A DNA stretch of 64,000 nt from Acanthosepion esculentum (Eukaryota > Mollusca > Cephalopoda > Sepiida > Sepiidae). The notes below the pieces were generated by a model. The model made no database searches. It saw only the letters and a list, made by a program, of their open reading frames with translations, and was not told the origin of the DNA. A program made the position numbers and the translations under genes. Below, piece after piece: positions 32,030 to 43,600 of the stretch. The stretch covers positions 19,975,074 to 20,039,073 of the forward strand of contig OZ038517.1 in assembly GCA_964036315.1 (NCBI GenBank). Reading direction: 5' to 3'. Every line of letters starts with the position of its first letter. The stretch's first letter is position 1.

Positions 32030-32705
32030 TCCAGAGAATGTAAATAAATCTAAAAGACATACTTGTGTAGCTAATCAATATTTGATTAATTGATTGGTTT
32101 TCTACAGCTTATCAACAACCAAGAAATTATAATGTGGATATAAAGTGGGGGATCAATTCTAGATTACAATCATTATATAAACTGATCCCTCACATTGTGG
32201 CCATCGTAGGTCCTATACATTTATATTCCAGAGACTGTAAAGAAATCTAAAAGACATACCTGTGTAGCTAATCAGTATTCCACTGATTGATTGATTCGTT
32301 TTCTACAGCTTATCAACAACCAAGAAATTATAATGTGGATATAAAGTGGGGGATCAATTCTAGATTACAATCATTATATAAACTGATCCCTCACATTGTG
32401 GCCATCGTAGGTCCTATACATTTATATTCCAGAGACTGTAAAGAAATCTAAAAGACATACCTGTGTAGCTAATCAGTATTCCACTGATTGATTGATTCGT
32501 TTTCTACAGCTTATCAACAACCAAGAAATTATAATGTGGATATAAAGTGGGGGATCAATTCTAGATTACAATCATTATATAAACTGATCCCTCACATTGT
32601 GGCCATCGTAGGTCCTATACATTTATATTCCAGAGACTGTAAAGAAATCTAAAAGACATACCTGTGTAGCTAATCAATATTTGATTGATTGATTGGTTTT
32701 CTATG
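32030..32705. repeat. Tandem repeat, 201-bp unit, about 3.3 copies
   Basis: TCTAAAAGACATAC recurs at 32049, 32246, 32447 and 32648. The units from 32246 to 32647 appear identical. Each contains an imperfect hairpin GTGGGGGATCAATT ... AACTGATCCCTCAC, similar to one at 21866-21912. Confidence 0.93.
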
Positions 32706-32794
32706 GCTTATCAACCATTTGCAGGTTACTTAAAGCCAGAAAATATTTTTAAATTGTAAGAATTGGTGGGGGGGTGATAATTATTTACTGATAC

Positions 32795-33065
32795 AAGCCC
32801 TACTAATTAACCCATAACTGTGGGAGAAGTAGTAAATTATGCCTTTCCCATTTACATGTGAGTGACTATAACAAAACTGACTGGAATTGGAAATCGGCTC
32901 TTGGATTTCCAATTCCGAGCTGTTATTCATTGCATCATCCAAGCTTACAGCACCTGATATTCTCAAGCAGAGCCAAGTTCCAATTCCAAGCCATTATCCA
33001 TTGCGCCACCCTTGCACCGAAGCTTACAGCACCTGGTATTCCAGAGTTGTCACCCATCTAGTTAC
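32795..33065 (-). repeat. tRNA-derived SINE family 2, minus strand, two overlapping heads
   Basis: Contains two tandem copies of the head (TTCCAATTCCGAGC..TTATTCATTGC at 32908 and TTCCAATTCCAAGCCATTATCCATTGCGCC at 32979), with A/B-box-like words on the minus strand, and the body words CCCATAACTGTGGGAG. Confidence 0.6.
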
Positions 33066-33184
33066 TGACCAAACTCGGTGATTGTATAAGAACTGGTGTT
33101 TCAATGTGAGGTACCCTTAAGCCTCAGGTATTTGAGAACAAATTTTAATTTGAGGTAATCATTATTTAGCTAAGAAAATTTATT

Positions 33185-33640
33185 TTATTTTTTACAGAAT
33201 TTAGTACACGTGTTCTTCACTATGCACAAAAGTCTTACATAATCACCGCCATCAGCTTTGGTTACAGCCTCGATGCATTTTATGAAACAATTACATGAAT
33301 TGATCAGGTGTTCTTTATTCATGTTGGCCATGACACCCATAGCAGCTGCCCTCAGCAAGTCCTTGGAATTGTGAACATGCTTGTTGGTGTCCCTCTCATT
33401 AAAACCCGAAGATATAAGTCTGTAGGTGTTTAATCAGGAGGCCAAATCTTAGGGATAACATGATCGTGAAAGTGCTTGACATTATTTAACAAGCTCTTCA
33501 ACTGGATCATATGGTTCTCTTCAGTACTAGTGGACATGAACTCCCCTCCCCTCACAAGGTAGTATAGATTTGATTGCCAAAGGTCTTCATTGATTTTCCA
33601 GAGTTCTTGTCAATAATATCCCAGACTTGGACAAACTCAA
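33185..33640 (-). pseudogene. Tc1/mariner-family transposase C-terminal remnant
   Basis: On the minus strand the translation shows LLRAAAMGVMANMNKEHLI then FIKCIEAVTKADGGDY, which fits the C-terminal ..IR..C..F..R...VI.A.GG.. end of Tc1/mariner (IS630-like) transposases, with FGLLI upstream for the PPNSPD region. Frameshifted and incomplete. Confidence 0.5.
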
Positions 33641-34557
33641 TATTCCTGACAATGTCTGAACATCAAGAATATTGAAGACAAGTTCTTAGCAGAGGCTTTG
33701 GGCTCTTTTCTTATCTTAAACACAAATGACCTAATGGCATTTAAAAGAAGTCTGCAATCTCTGGACCTGTGTGGTTGGCAGCTACCTTTGCTTCTGCAAT
33801 AGTCAAAGCTTCTATAGCGGGGCTTAAAAAAATATGAAACAAGATTTTTAGTTAAATCTGTCACTCATAACTCTCTAAAGCTGTGTTTATCTGACTTGAT
33901 ACTTTATTTTTTAATATCTAGGCTATGCTAAGTAAGTCTACTATATTTAACTATAGAATAATAAATTAATAGTTGGTATATTATTCTCATTTTTAGTAGA
34001 ATATGACAAAACAAGGATAACAAGCTTGTCTTGTGAACCATTCTTTAGAGCTCCACTACTATGGCTTTGTAAGCTTAATAAATTATAACAATTTTTTCTT
34101 ATATATCATTTTATACAAATTTAGGCTTGATATATAACTTTTTTCTCATTGAGGTAAAATAACACATGTTCAGTTTAATATAAGGACCCACATACATACA
34201 TGTGGGCAAGAACAAAAATCATCCAGTCCTGGCAACCCGTGTCACAAATCAGAATGCTCCAACCCTCCCCCTTTTGTGGAAGGAGTGGAGGTGCTGCATT
34301 GGAATCAGATTCTCCAGAATCATGATCATGTTTTTATTATTATTTTTTATTTTATTTTTGCATCTTGCTCAAAGCACATTCCACCCAAAACCTAGAACAC
34401 AGCAGAGAAGGGCAGAATATATGCTATACTATGATCCTAATCTGAATTTAGGCTTGGATTCATGTGACTTCTATATACACAAATTAAATTTTCTAGAACC
34501 TTTCTAGTAAAAATTTTTAAATGTATGTTTTTTTTTTTTTTTTTTTTTTTTTTTCAG
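33641..34557. other. No gene recognised; ends in a long T run
   Basis: AT-rich. The frame at 34202-34507 has a hydrophobic middle but no family motif. Bases 34527-34554 are a T run that forms the polypyrimidine tract of the next exon. Confidence 0.45.
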
Positions 34558-34608
34558 GGCCAATTACCCCAAACTATGACGCAAATATCAAAGAATAACA
34601 ACATAAAG
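34558..34608 (+). CDS. Zinc-finger gene: candidate first coding exon
   Basis: A 28-base T run and CAG form a strong acceptor before 34558, and AAG/GTTTGT is an acceptable donor after 34608. ATG at 34576 opens 11 codons (MTQISKNNNIK) ending in phase 0, as required by the next exon at 40062. Bases 34558-34575 would be 5' untranslated. It is an inference: the exon is tiny, the donor is not optimal and the intron (5.45 kb) could hide other exons. A 5' untranslated exon should lie upstream. Confidence 0.5.
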
Positions 34609-37600
34609 GTTTGTCTACACTTTTTGTTTTGTATTAATTCTTCTTTTATTAGCAGCTGTCATATCATATTTATTTCTATGCTAGGCCTACTAAGGAGATC
34701 TTCATAGCCGAGGACATGTGTGGATCCTTTCAGATTCTAAAGAAAGACAAACGACAGCAGCTCTAAGAAAGGATGAAGACTTCAGTGAGTTTAGTCAAGC
34801 ATGACGAGCAGCAGAAGCACTCGCCACCAAGCAGGTTAGGTTTAAGGCTCACCACAGAGAATTGTCCTACAGGAGAATAGCCTCGTGGATTAAAGCCTTA
34901 CTTCACAAATTTGGTGAGCTAAGCAGTGTGTACAAACAGTAGAAACAAGGCAAACAATTACTGAACAGTACTAAAGACAAGAACTAGACAAGTTATCCCT
35001 AGACGTGTGCAGTTATTGCTGACAAGGAATGAGAAATCTATCCCCACAGATTAAATAACGGGTTCAGTTCGGAATTCCCTGTAGGTTATCCAGATTGACA
35101 AATACCTGATGGAGGACAGAGAGCACAACAACTGGAACATTGTGATAACAACAACAATGATGGGGACAATAGTCTGCATATAATGTAAATAATTAGTAAC
35201 ACTAAATTATCATGAATAAGGTTTGACATGACAGCCTTTACTGTCTCTGCCCGGCTCAGTTTTTTTGAAACCCATACAGAGGGTATTTGCCGTTATCTAC
35301 AGAATCATCTATATTTATGTTGACCTGTTGCAGGAATTCATTGAATCTTGTTTGGAGATGAGATAATCAACATTGTTGTGTTTTAACAAGATGGCATCTC
35401 TTGTCATTATGCTACAATTACAGGAAGAACTCTTCCAGAACTGATGAATTGAAATAGCAGGCCATGGCCAGTTAAATTGCCAGATTCTAAGCCATTAGGG
35501 TTACTTTACTTGAGGTTATATAAAACTACAAGTCTGGCATATATTCTATAGAGTCCTACTCCTCATTTAAATAATACGGTTTAAATCAGCCTTGTCCAAC
35601 ATTGGGAATGGGACTTGCGTGCCTACAGTTAATGTCCGAATGGATTTAACAAAATTTGTGAACCTTTTATCTTTGCCAAAATACTTATTGGACCAGATTA
35701 TCTTATAGATGTTTCAGTAAATTAACATCCCTTGTCCTCATGCCACACTTGTTTGAGATGACCTGATTGAATGGTTTCCAAATTAGTGAGATTTGATGTG
35801 TTAAGTAATAGGGTCAGCTTGGATCCCTTTTAAGCTTATTTTGCTTGGGGTTATATCAGATCTTATGTGCATCAAATAAGGATTAGGACTCTGGACAATT
35901 TACTTGATTATATACAAAATGCTGTTCAACAATTTGAGCTGTTGCTGAGAGACTGAAGAATCCCACCCATGATAATTCAATAAGTGTTTCTCATCTTTCA
36001 GTCAATAATTTTTTTCATAATTTCAATGCATTTCTTCAAAATAGACAAAGACTTTATAAGATACCCTGTTTAACAGATGATGACATTGGCTGGGTGAGAA
36101 TGTTTAAGGGATGCAATTAGATCATTATTTGAAAATCTTAAGTACAGCGATGGGTCAGTTGTTGCTATTTTATACTTTTAATTTTGTGTATTCACGTTTT
36201 TGATTTTGTCAACTGCATAGTATAGTAGGGTCAGTTGGGCACCATCTGTGAGAAAAAGAGCACCATGATGCAGTTCACTCTGTCAGAAATTTGGAAACGA
36301 CATGCTGTAATGCTTGGCATTCACACTGGCATTATGCCTCCATTCATCTTCCAACAGGGCTTTACAAGTGGACAAATTTAGGCAGATTTCTTTTTCTTTC
36401 TCACGAAAAGAAAGTGAACAATTTTTTTCTGACTTTTTTTTTTTTTTTTTAAACAATTTTGTGTTTTATAAAATTAATATCTCATTTTGCTGCTAGCTTA
36501 GTGTCAGTCGTAAAACAAATTTATAAATATCACATTGTTTTAAAATTAATCAAAAATAGCTTATTTTTATTTTTTTCTTTAATGAGAAAATTTTCTTATG
36601 CAAATTATAAAAGAGATAAACTTAAGTAAAGATGGTGGCGACGAAGTGTCCCAACTTGCTGTTCTGTAGTTGATAGCATCCCTCGTTTTATTTGGATGTG
36701 AAACAGCAAGAGAAAAATACTATCAAACTAGAGACTGGGTTTTTCTTTAAAATTACCTAACCCCTTTCAACCATACAAAGAGGCAAGGAAAATAAATCCT
36801 GCACCTATTTGCTGCTTCCTCGTAGACATGCATTTCCAGGCAAGGCAATAAAGATGCTAAGATGCAACTGAGGCTGCTACCGAGTGTGAGAGAATATGAG
36901 AAAAAAACACTATTAGGTAAAGAGAGACAGAGAACAGGGCAGAAAACAATGATTGACATTGAAGATCAAAATTGACTGGAAAGCAAGAAGCTATAAGAGT
37001 GTTCCACAAGCGAGAAGTACAAGAGAAGAAACTGTCAGCATAGAACTTGCGGTTGCATCTAGCCATTTCCGCTGTAAATTGGTGAGACTCTTGCTGCCAA
37101 TCTCATACTGCACTTCATAAAATCTAGGTACCATCGAAGAAAGTTCATCAGAACAATTATTATGAAAATATTTACAGAAAAGGCACAGGGTAGTGATGTC
37201 ATGAAAGTGAGAAAGTGATAGAAGATGAGATGCCAGGTCAGGACCAATAACATTGCAGATTCTTCTTTATATTTTATCAAGAATCTCTAAATATATAGCA
37301 GAAGCACTAAACCATATGTGTTGGCAATATTCAAAGCATAGACAAATGGATGACTTATAAATGTGTAAGATTCTAGCACAACACAGTGAATCAACTTTCC
37401 TTGCAGCAGACCTAGCAAGTGATTCAATATAAATTTTCCAATTTTAAGATCAGAAAGAAATTTAATTTCTGTCTATGTTTCTGAGATGAGGTATTGTAAC
37501 TATTTACATTGTTCAGACTGTTGTCCCCTTCTTTATTGTCACATTCAGAATGTTTCGGCAGTTGTACACTCCAGCCTTCTTCAGGTGATATTTGTTGCAA

Positions 37601-40600
37601 TTTCGAATAAAACCCTTTATTTAGTCCACGGAGGTAAATTGTTCTAATTCCACATGCCATGCCCTTGGATGTCTCAGTTTCAGATAATTCTCCTTGATAA
37701 ATTTTTGTTCTCTTCACTGAGGCCAGGTATTGAGCTCATAACTTTTTTGGTCAAGTCACTTTTAGGATCAGTCAACCAATGCTTTTATCCACGTGGCCCA
37801 GTGAATAAAAGCATTGACTAAATAAAGGTTTTGGTTCGAAATTCCAACAAATATCACCTGAAGAATGCCAGAGCGTACAACAATCGAAACATCATGAATT
37901 TGACAATAAAGATGAAGACAACCGTCAGGACAATGTAAAGCTTTTGTAATGTCAATAAACACTTGTTGCCACTTTTGTGATGCCAGCAAATACTCATTGT
38001 CGTTCGTTTTTGTAATGCTTGTTGTAGTAGTGACTTTGTAATCGCAGATATAGCTATAGTACGCCATTGGAGAATGCTGATGTCAGATGCCTTCGGATAG
38101 CACTTGCATTAATAGTACTCGCTCAAATAGTAATCCATATAGTGGACCGAAATGAGAAATAGTATAGAGGATAGACTAGAAAAATCGGTCATTAGTTGTC
38201 AGCTACTTCCTACATGTATGCGCTTCCTCTATGGTCATGTGGTCAGTAATGGGATCGCCTGTGTTTGCTCACTGGCGATCTATGTTCAAACTCAAGTGTC
38301 GGCAGCGACACTTTATTCCTATATAAAAATAGTGCAAATAGAAATTTAATTATTAAGCAATATTCATTTCCATCTAGTATTTATTTCATTTCCACTCAGT
38401 TTCTCTTCATTACAATCACCGAAAATGTTATTCTGTAGCCATTAGGAAATAGCGAAGATTGGGGAGAGGAGCAAGCATTCAATGGACATCACTTTCACCT
38501 TTGGAAATCCATTGCATCATGACCAAATTGCAAGAGATGGGGCTAAGCATATAAGAATATTCCTTATATTTTTCCCAATTGCTAAGCACTGACATATTTT
38601 TCCCCTTACATTTTATTCCTTTTTAGATTTTACCTTTGACATATTATTCCTTTTTAGATTTTACCTTTGACATATTTTTCCCCTTACATTTTATTCCTTT
38701 TTAGATTTTACCTTTCGTTTCACTCTCTAAAGGAAATAGTCAACTTCATACACTCTTGGCAATTATCAGTAGTAGACGTATTATCTTGAGTTTTTATTAG
38801 ATCAGTCACAGCCAACCATCATTTAATTTTTTTTTTTCTTTCCTTATGTTAATTTCTCATGCTTTTCTTCTGATTGTCATTCAATGGCCATGAGTAAACA
38901 ATGTGGATTGGAAATAAATTATACGCTAGATGAAACACTTGGACTCTTGTCCTTTTTAGCTTAGAAACCTGTTTTTATATGCAGAATTGAATAATTGTAA
39001 TGAAGAAGAAAGCAAGTTAAATTAAGATGAAAGAAATAGCAGTCAAAAATCAATGATGGCAAACAATAATAGAAAAATTCAAAATAATATTACTATTAAT
39101 ACTACTAGTGTAATAAAATGCAACTGAAATTAAGATGGAAGCAATCCTAGTCAAAAACAAATAATGCTTGATAAGGCTTCATTTGATAATATAAAAAATT
39201 AAAATGCCTTTAATATTATTGTGCTATGGTCTCTGTAAGTAAGATGTTGATGCTACCTTTCAAGGGCAATTAATCAATGCAAATTTACTAATTAAAACCT
39301 GCTGTTAACATTATTTTTTAAAAATTGGATAACAAGTAACCACTAACCTTGTTGAGTTTTCATTATTTTATCTAATTAAACATTAGCCTAATTCTTTAAG
39401 TTCTTAATTTGGTATAATCTATCTTTGTATGAGACACCACCACAAACTTTCTATAAAAAAATTTTTAAAAAACATCTTTTAAATAATTCAAATGCCATCT
39501 TTGAACTTAAAGGTTTGTGTCATTTGAGAGATAATAGCCTAAAGCCAAACGGAATTAAAAGAAAAGTTAATTTCTGTATATAAATAAACATTTTAGGCAT
39601 TTTTTCGCATGTTTTTTTTTCATCATTCATTGTATATAAAAAAAATATAAACAACAAATTCAAAATTCTTTTATTCATACTAATGTAATAATAAAGCAAG
39701 CAAAATTAAGATGAAAGAAATCCTAGTCAAAAATGAATAATGGTTGACAATGCTTCATCTAATAAAAATCAAATTAAAGCTAATATTCCTACTAATACTA
39801 GTAATGTAATAAAATGCAAGTGAAATTAAGATGAAAGAAATCCTAGTGAAAAATGAATAATGGCTGACAATGCTTCATCTAATAAGAATAAAAGTCAAGA
39901 TAATATTCCTACTAATGCTAGTAATGTAATAAAATGCAAGTGAAATTAAGATGAAAGAAATCCTAGTCAAAAATGAATGTCTGACAATGATAAAAATAAT
40001 AATAAATATTACAATAATAAATTTTATTATTTTTCACTTTTTAAAAATTTTTCCTGTCCAGACCCACCCGAGTGTCAGGATTCGAGGTACAGAGACCAAT
40101 TTCAACCCCGTCCAATGTTTAGAACCAACATGTCGAAACAAGAACCCACACATGCACTGTCCATTTTGTGTCAAGTCCGAGTCTTACCAGGATCCAGTCA
40201 TTTTGAAGGCTCATTATCGTGTCAAACACGTAGATAAAGGAATAGAGTTTGCAGGTAAGTCTTTTTAAACTCTTTCTTCACTATACGATGGTGGAGGGGT
40301 TGCAGCTCTTGACATAGACTAACATTTTTATAATTACTTAAAAGCAGATCAGCACATTTCCCATTGCTACTGTCTTTACCCAATTCTCATCAATTTAAAT
40401 CCTGAGCCTGATGAAACAAAATTAGAACAGAGCATTTTAAAATCATTATCTTTTCATTTATCCAAGACTTCAGAGAAAAAAAACGTCTTGTGAAAGATTC
40501 ATGATTTACCATGCTGCCCATTTGTTTATTTCTGATGTGACTTTGGAAACAATTGGGTCTTGGACTAACAACTAATTTAATGTTGGTCAACTAATATAAG

Positions 40601-43600
40601 AACCAGGATGGATGTACGAGGGTCATTCAATAAATAAGGTGAATTTTTCGGTATAAGGACTTCTAATACAGATAGAAGCTTACTTTTTCTTTTTCTTTTA
40701 GTGTAGTCTCCCAGCACTGTCACACACTTTTCCCATCTGTGCACAAGCTTCCATATTCCCTCAGCGTAAAAATCTTTGGACTGATGTCTCAGCCAGTCGC
40801 TCACAACACTTTTGACTTCATCGTCACTTTTAAATTTTGTGCCTCTCGTGAACGCTTTCAAGGGACGAAAACAGGTGAAAGTCTGAAGGGGCAAGGTCTG
40901 GGCTGTAAGGGGGATGAGGGAGCAGTTCCCAGCCCAGCTCGTTGATGGTCTGCACCGTTTGGGCTGCTGTGTGAGGCCTTGCGTTATCATGATGCAAGAT
41001 GACTCCTTCTGACTGATGACCCCTGCGTTTGTCCTTTATGTCTTTCAAAGTCCTTGCAATGTCATCCACTGTCACCCTTCTGTCAGACTGAATGAGGTCA
41101 TTGACTGATTCAATCACCTCAGGAGACCTCACTTCTGTAGGCCTCCCAGGCCTGTCTTCATCCTCAACACTGCTCCGTCCTTCTTTAAACAATTTAGCCA
41201 ACTTGTAGACATTTTTTTGGCTGAAACATGTGGCACCATACACAGTTGACATTCTCCTATGAATTTCAACTGGTTTGAACCCTTCAGCAACCAAAAACTT
41301 GATAACTGACCGCTATTCAATCCTGGAGCATGCTTCTTGGTCGGCCATCTTTGTTAATCGCCAAAACTCTCAAAGTTTTTTTTTAATCTGCAACAGAAAT
41401 TAAATCCATGTGAAAAAGAAGTAAAACAAAAAAAAATAAAAAAGAGTAAGCTTCTATCTGTATTAGAAGTCTTTATACCGAAAAATTCACCTTATTTATT
41501 GAATGACCCTCGTATTTGTGAAACATCATAAGTGCAAGTAAATGCTAAAGTTTATGAAGCATACAAAGTGACCGATTTACCCACTTACATATAAACAGGT
41601 TTTTTTTTTATGAGTGAAGCAGTTGCTGCTGCTCTAGTTAGAGCTTTCAGTAAAACAGTTGCTGGATACAAATAGGAGATATATTTGGCTTCATTATCGG
41701 CAAATGAAAGAAAAAGTAAAATTTATACCAGGAGCAACAGCATTCAAATTTGATACAGGAAGCAAAATTCAGTGTTGTGAAGAAATGGATATTCCTCATG
41801 CTATTAGGGGTCTAAAGACAACTCTAAGAACCGAAGTAATGGAGAGTGATATTCCCTGGCTGTTCAGCAAGCCAGACATGAAGAGAATGTGGGGTAAAGT
41901 TAAACCTGGTGAATAATGCATTGGACGATCTAAAGAGTTAGACGCAGTATCATCTGGACATTACTTTCCACTGTGTTATGAATTTGCAACATATAGAGAT
42001 ATGAACCTCAGGTTCAAAAAAAACAAAAAAAAGAAAGAAATTTCACTCAGATAGGAACGCCTGACACAGGTGTTGGCAAATACCAAACACAAGATGAATG
42101 TCTGAATAATTTTAGAGCAACAGAATATGGAAATAGTCTGGGATAACAGATGTAAAATCAATAAAAAGCACTTATCTGATATTGGGTGTTAGTTCAAGTA
42201 TTTGTGAATTTTTAAATTCAGATGTTTATAATTGCAAATAGACAGAATCTTTTTAAAATGTCCAAATAAGTCGAGTTCTTCTTTCTGCCATATAAGCTGG
42301 GTGCCTCTGGAATGGTACATGTACTGTGTTTCCCCTAGAATTACACCCGCAGTGAAATTGGTATGAAATCTTCAGGTATAGTATTCTCTTATTCTCTACA
42401 CGTCAAATAGTTGGATAAATCCACAGACTTCAGGAATAATATCATTTTATTCACTAAACATTGTGTAGTTGAATAAATCCAATATCCTCGAGAACGATAT
42501 CTCCTTATTCCTTATACAACAAGTGATAGAATAAATTCAGAGGCACGTTTATAATGAGTACACGAGAGTCAATTTACTCGTGAACTATCGTGGTCGGAGA
42601 TTATTGGGGAAACTGAAATTACAATTAAAAAAATCCCAATTGGTAGTAGTGCATGTCACATAGTCTTGGATGAGCGACTTTTACTTACACCCTTAGGGGG
42701 TCAATCTGTCTAGTTCTCAAGTGGCACAGATTCTTTCCTGCCATCTCTTAGTCGAGACAGGACTTGGTGGAGACAGGAAATAAAGGAAGAATGGAAGGCC
42801 GAAGAGGAAACGCCAAGTGTGTCCCTTAATAAATTGATCATATGTCTGATGAAACCATTCGACATTGAGGACCCTGTCACACCTGAAAGAATATGGGGTA
42901 ACTTTTAAGGGTGTGCAGGTGGCACTGAACAGAAAACATGCCAAAAAGCAGAAGAGCATATTGGGGAAGAGAAAGAAGTTCCACTTACAGTGTCAGAAGT
43001 CTTTGTGATAAAGTTGGTAATTATCTAAAATGCTCGATATGTGAATCCTGTACGCATGTAAGGCCTGAATAGAGTGGGAATCGGTAGGGGACAGATCTGA
43101 TGAATACAGGCGATGGGAAAGGACCTTTATGCCTAGCTGCATCATTACAGCACCATAAAATTGTTCAGGGGATGTTTTGGAGCTGCAAAAAAGGGAGAGG
43201 TCATTTGAAAAAGAGGAGCAAACTACAGCAAGGGTGAAAACTGCAAGATGCTGCTCATCAGTTAAATCATGGGTGGGTTCCCAGTTTTGCATTTTCTAAA
43301 CTTTACCAATTTGTGCCAGATGTCTTCTGACTCTTGTATAGGCTAACCCCCGCCCCCTACACACACACTTTACTCTGTTTGAACCTCTGTGCTAGCCTTC
43401 AACTCTTCAGTATCAAGTGACAACTTGTCACCAAGTCTTGGAGATCTAGATAACCAGAAGCCAATTTTTTTTAGAGCCAATGGCACAAGGACCATTCTGA
43501 AGTTGACTCCAACACCCAAGCTCTGTGGATAATGTGACTAAGTAATGGCAGGGTTTGAAGTCATGGAGTAGAACATAAACTGTAACACACAAAAAAACAT

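Noticed and set aside
34202..34507. 101-residue plus frame just upstream of candidate exon 1
   Set aside because: No family motif, ends in stop before the T run, and its frame does not join the gene.
39951..40061. In-frame extension of exon 2 upstream of the acceptor
   Set aside because: It is minisatellite and polypyrimidine sequence; the TCCAG acceptor at 40061 fits better.
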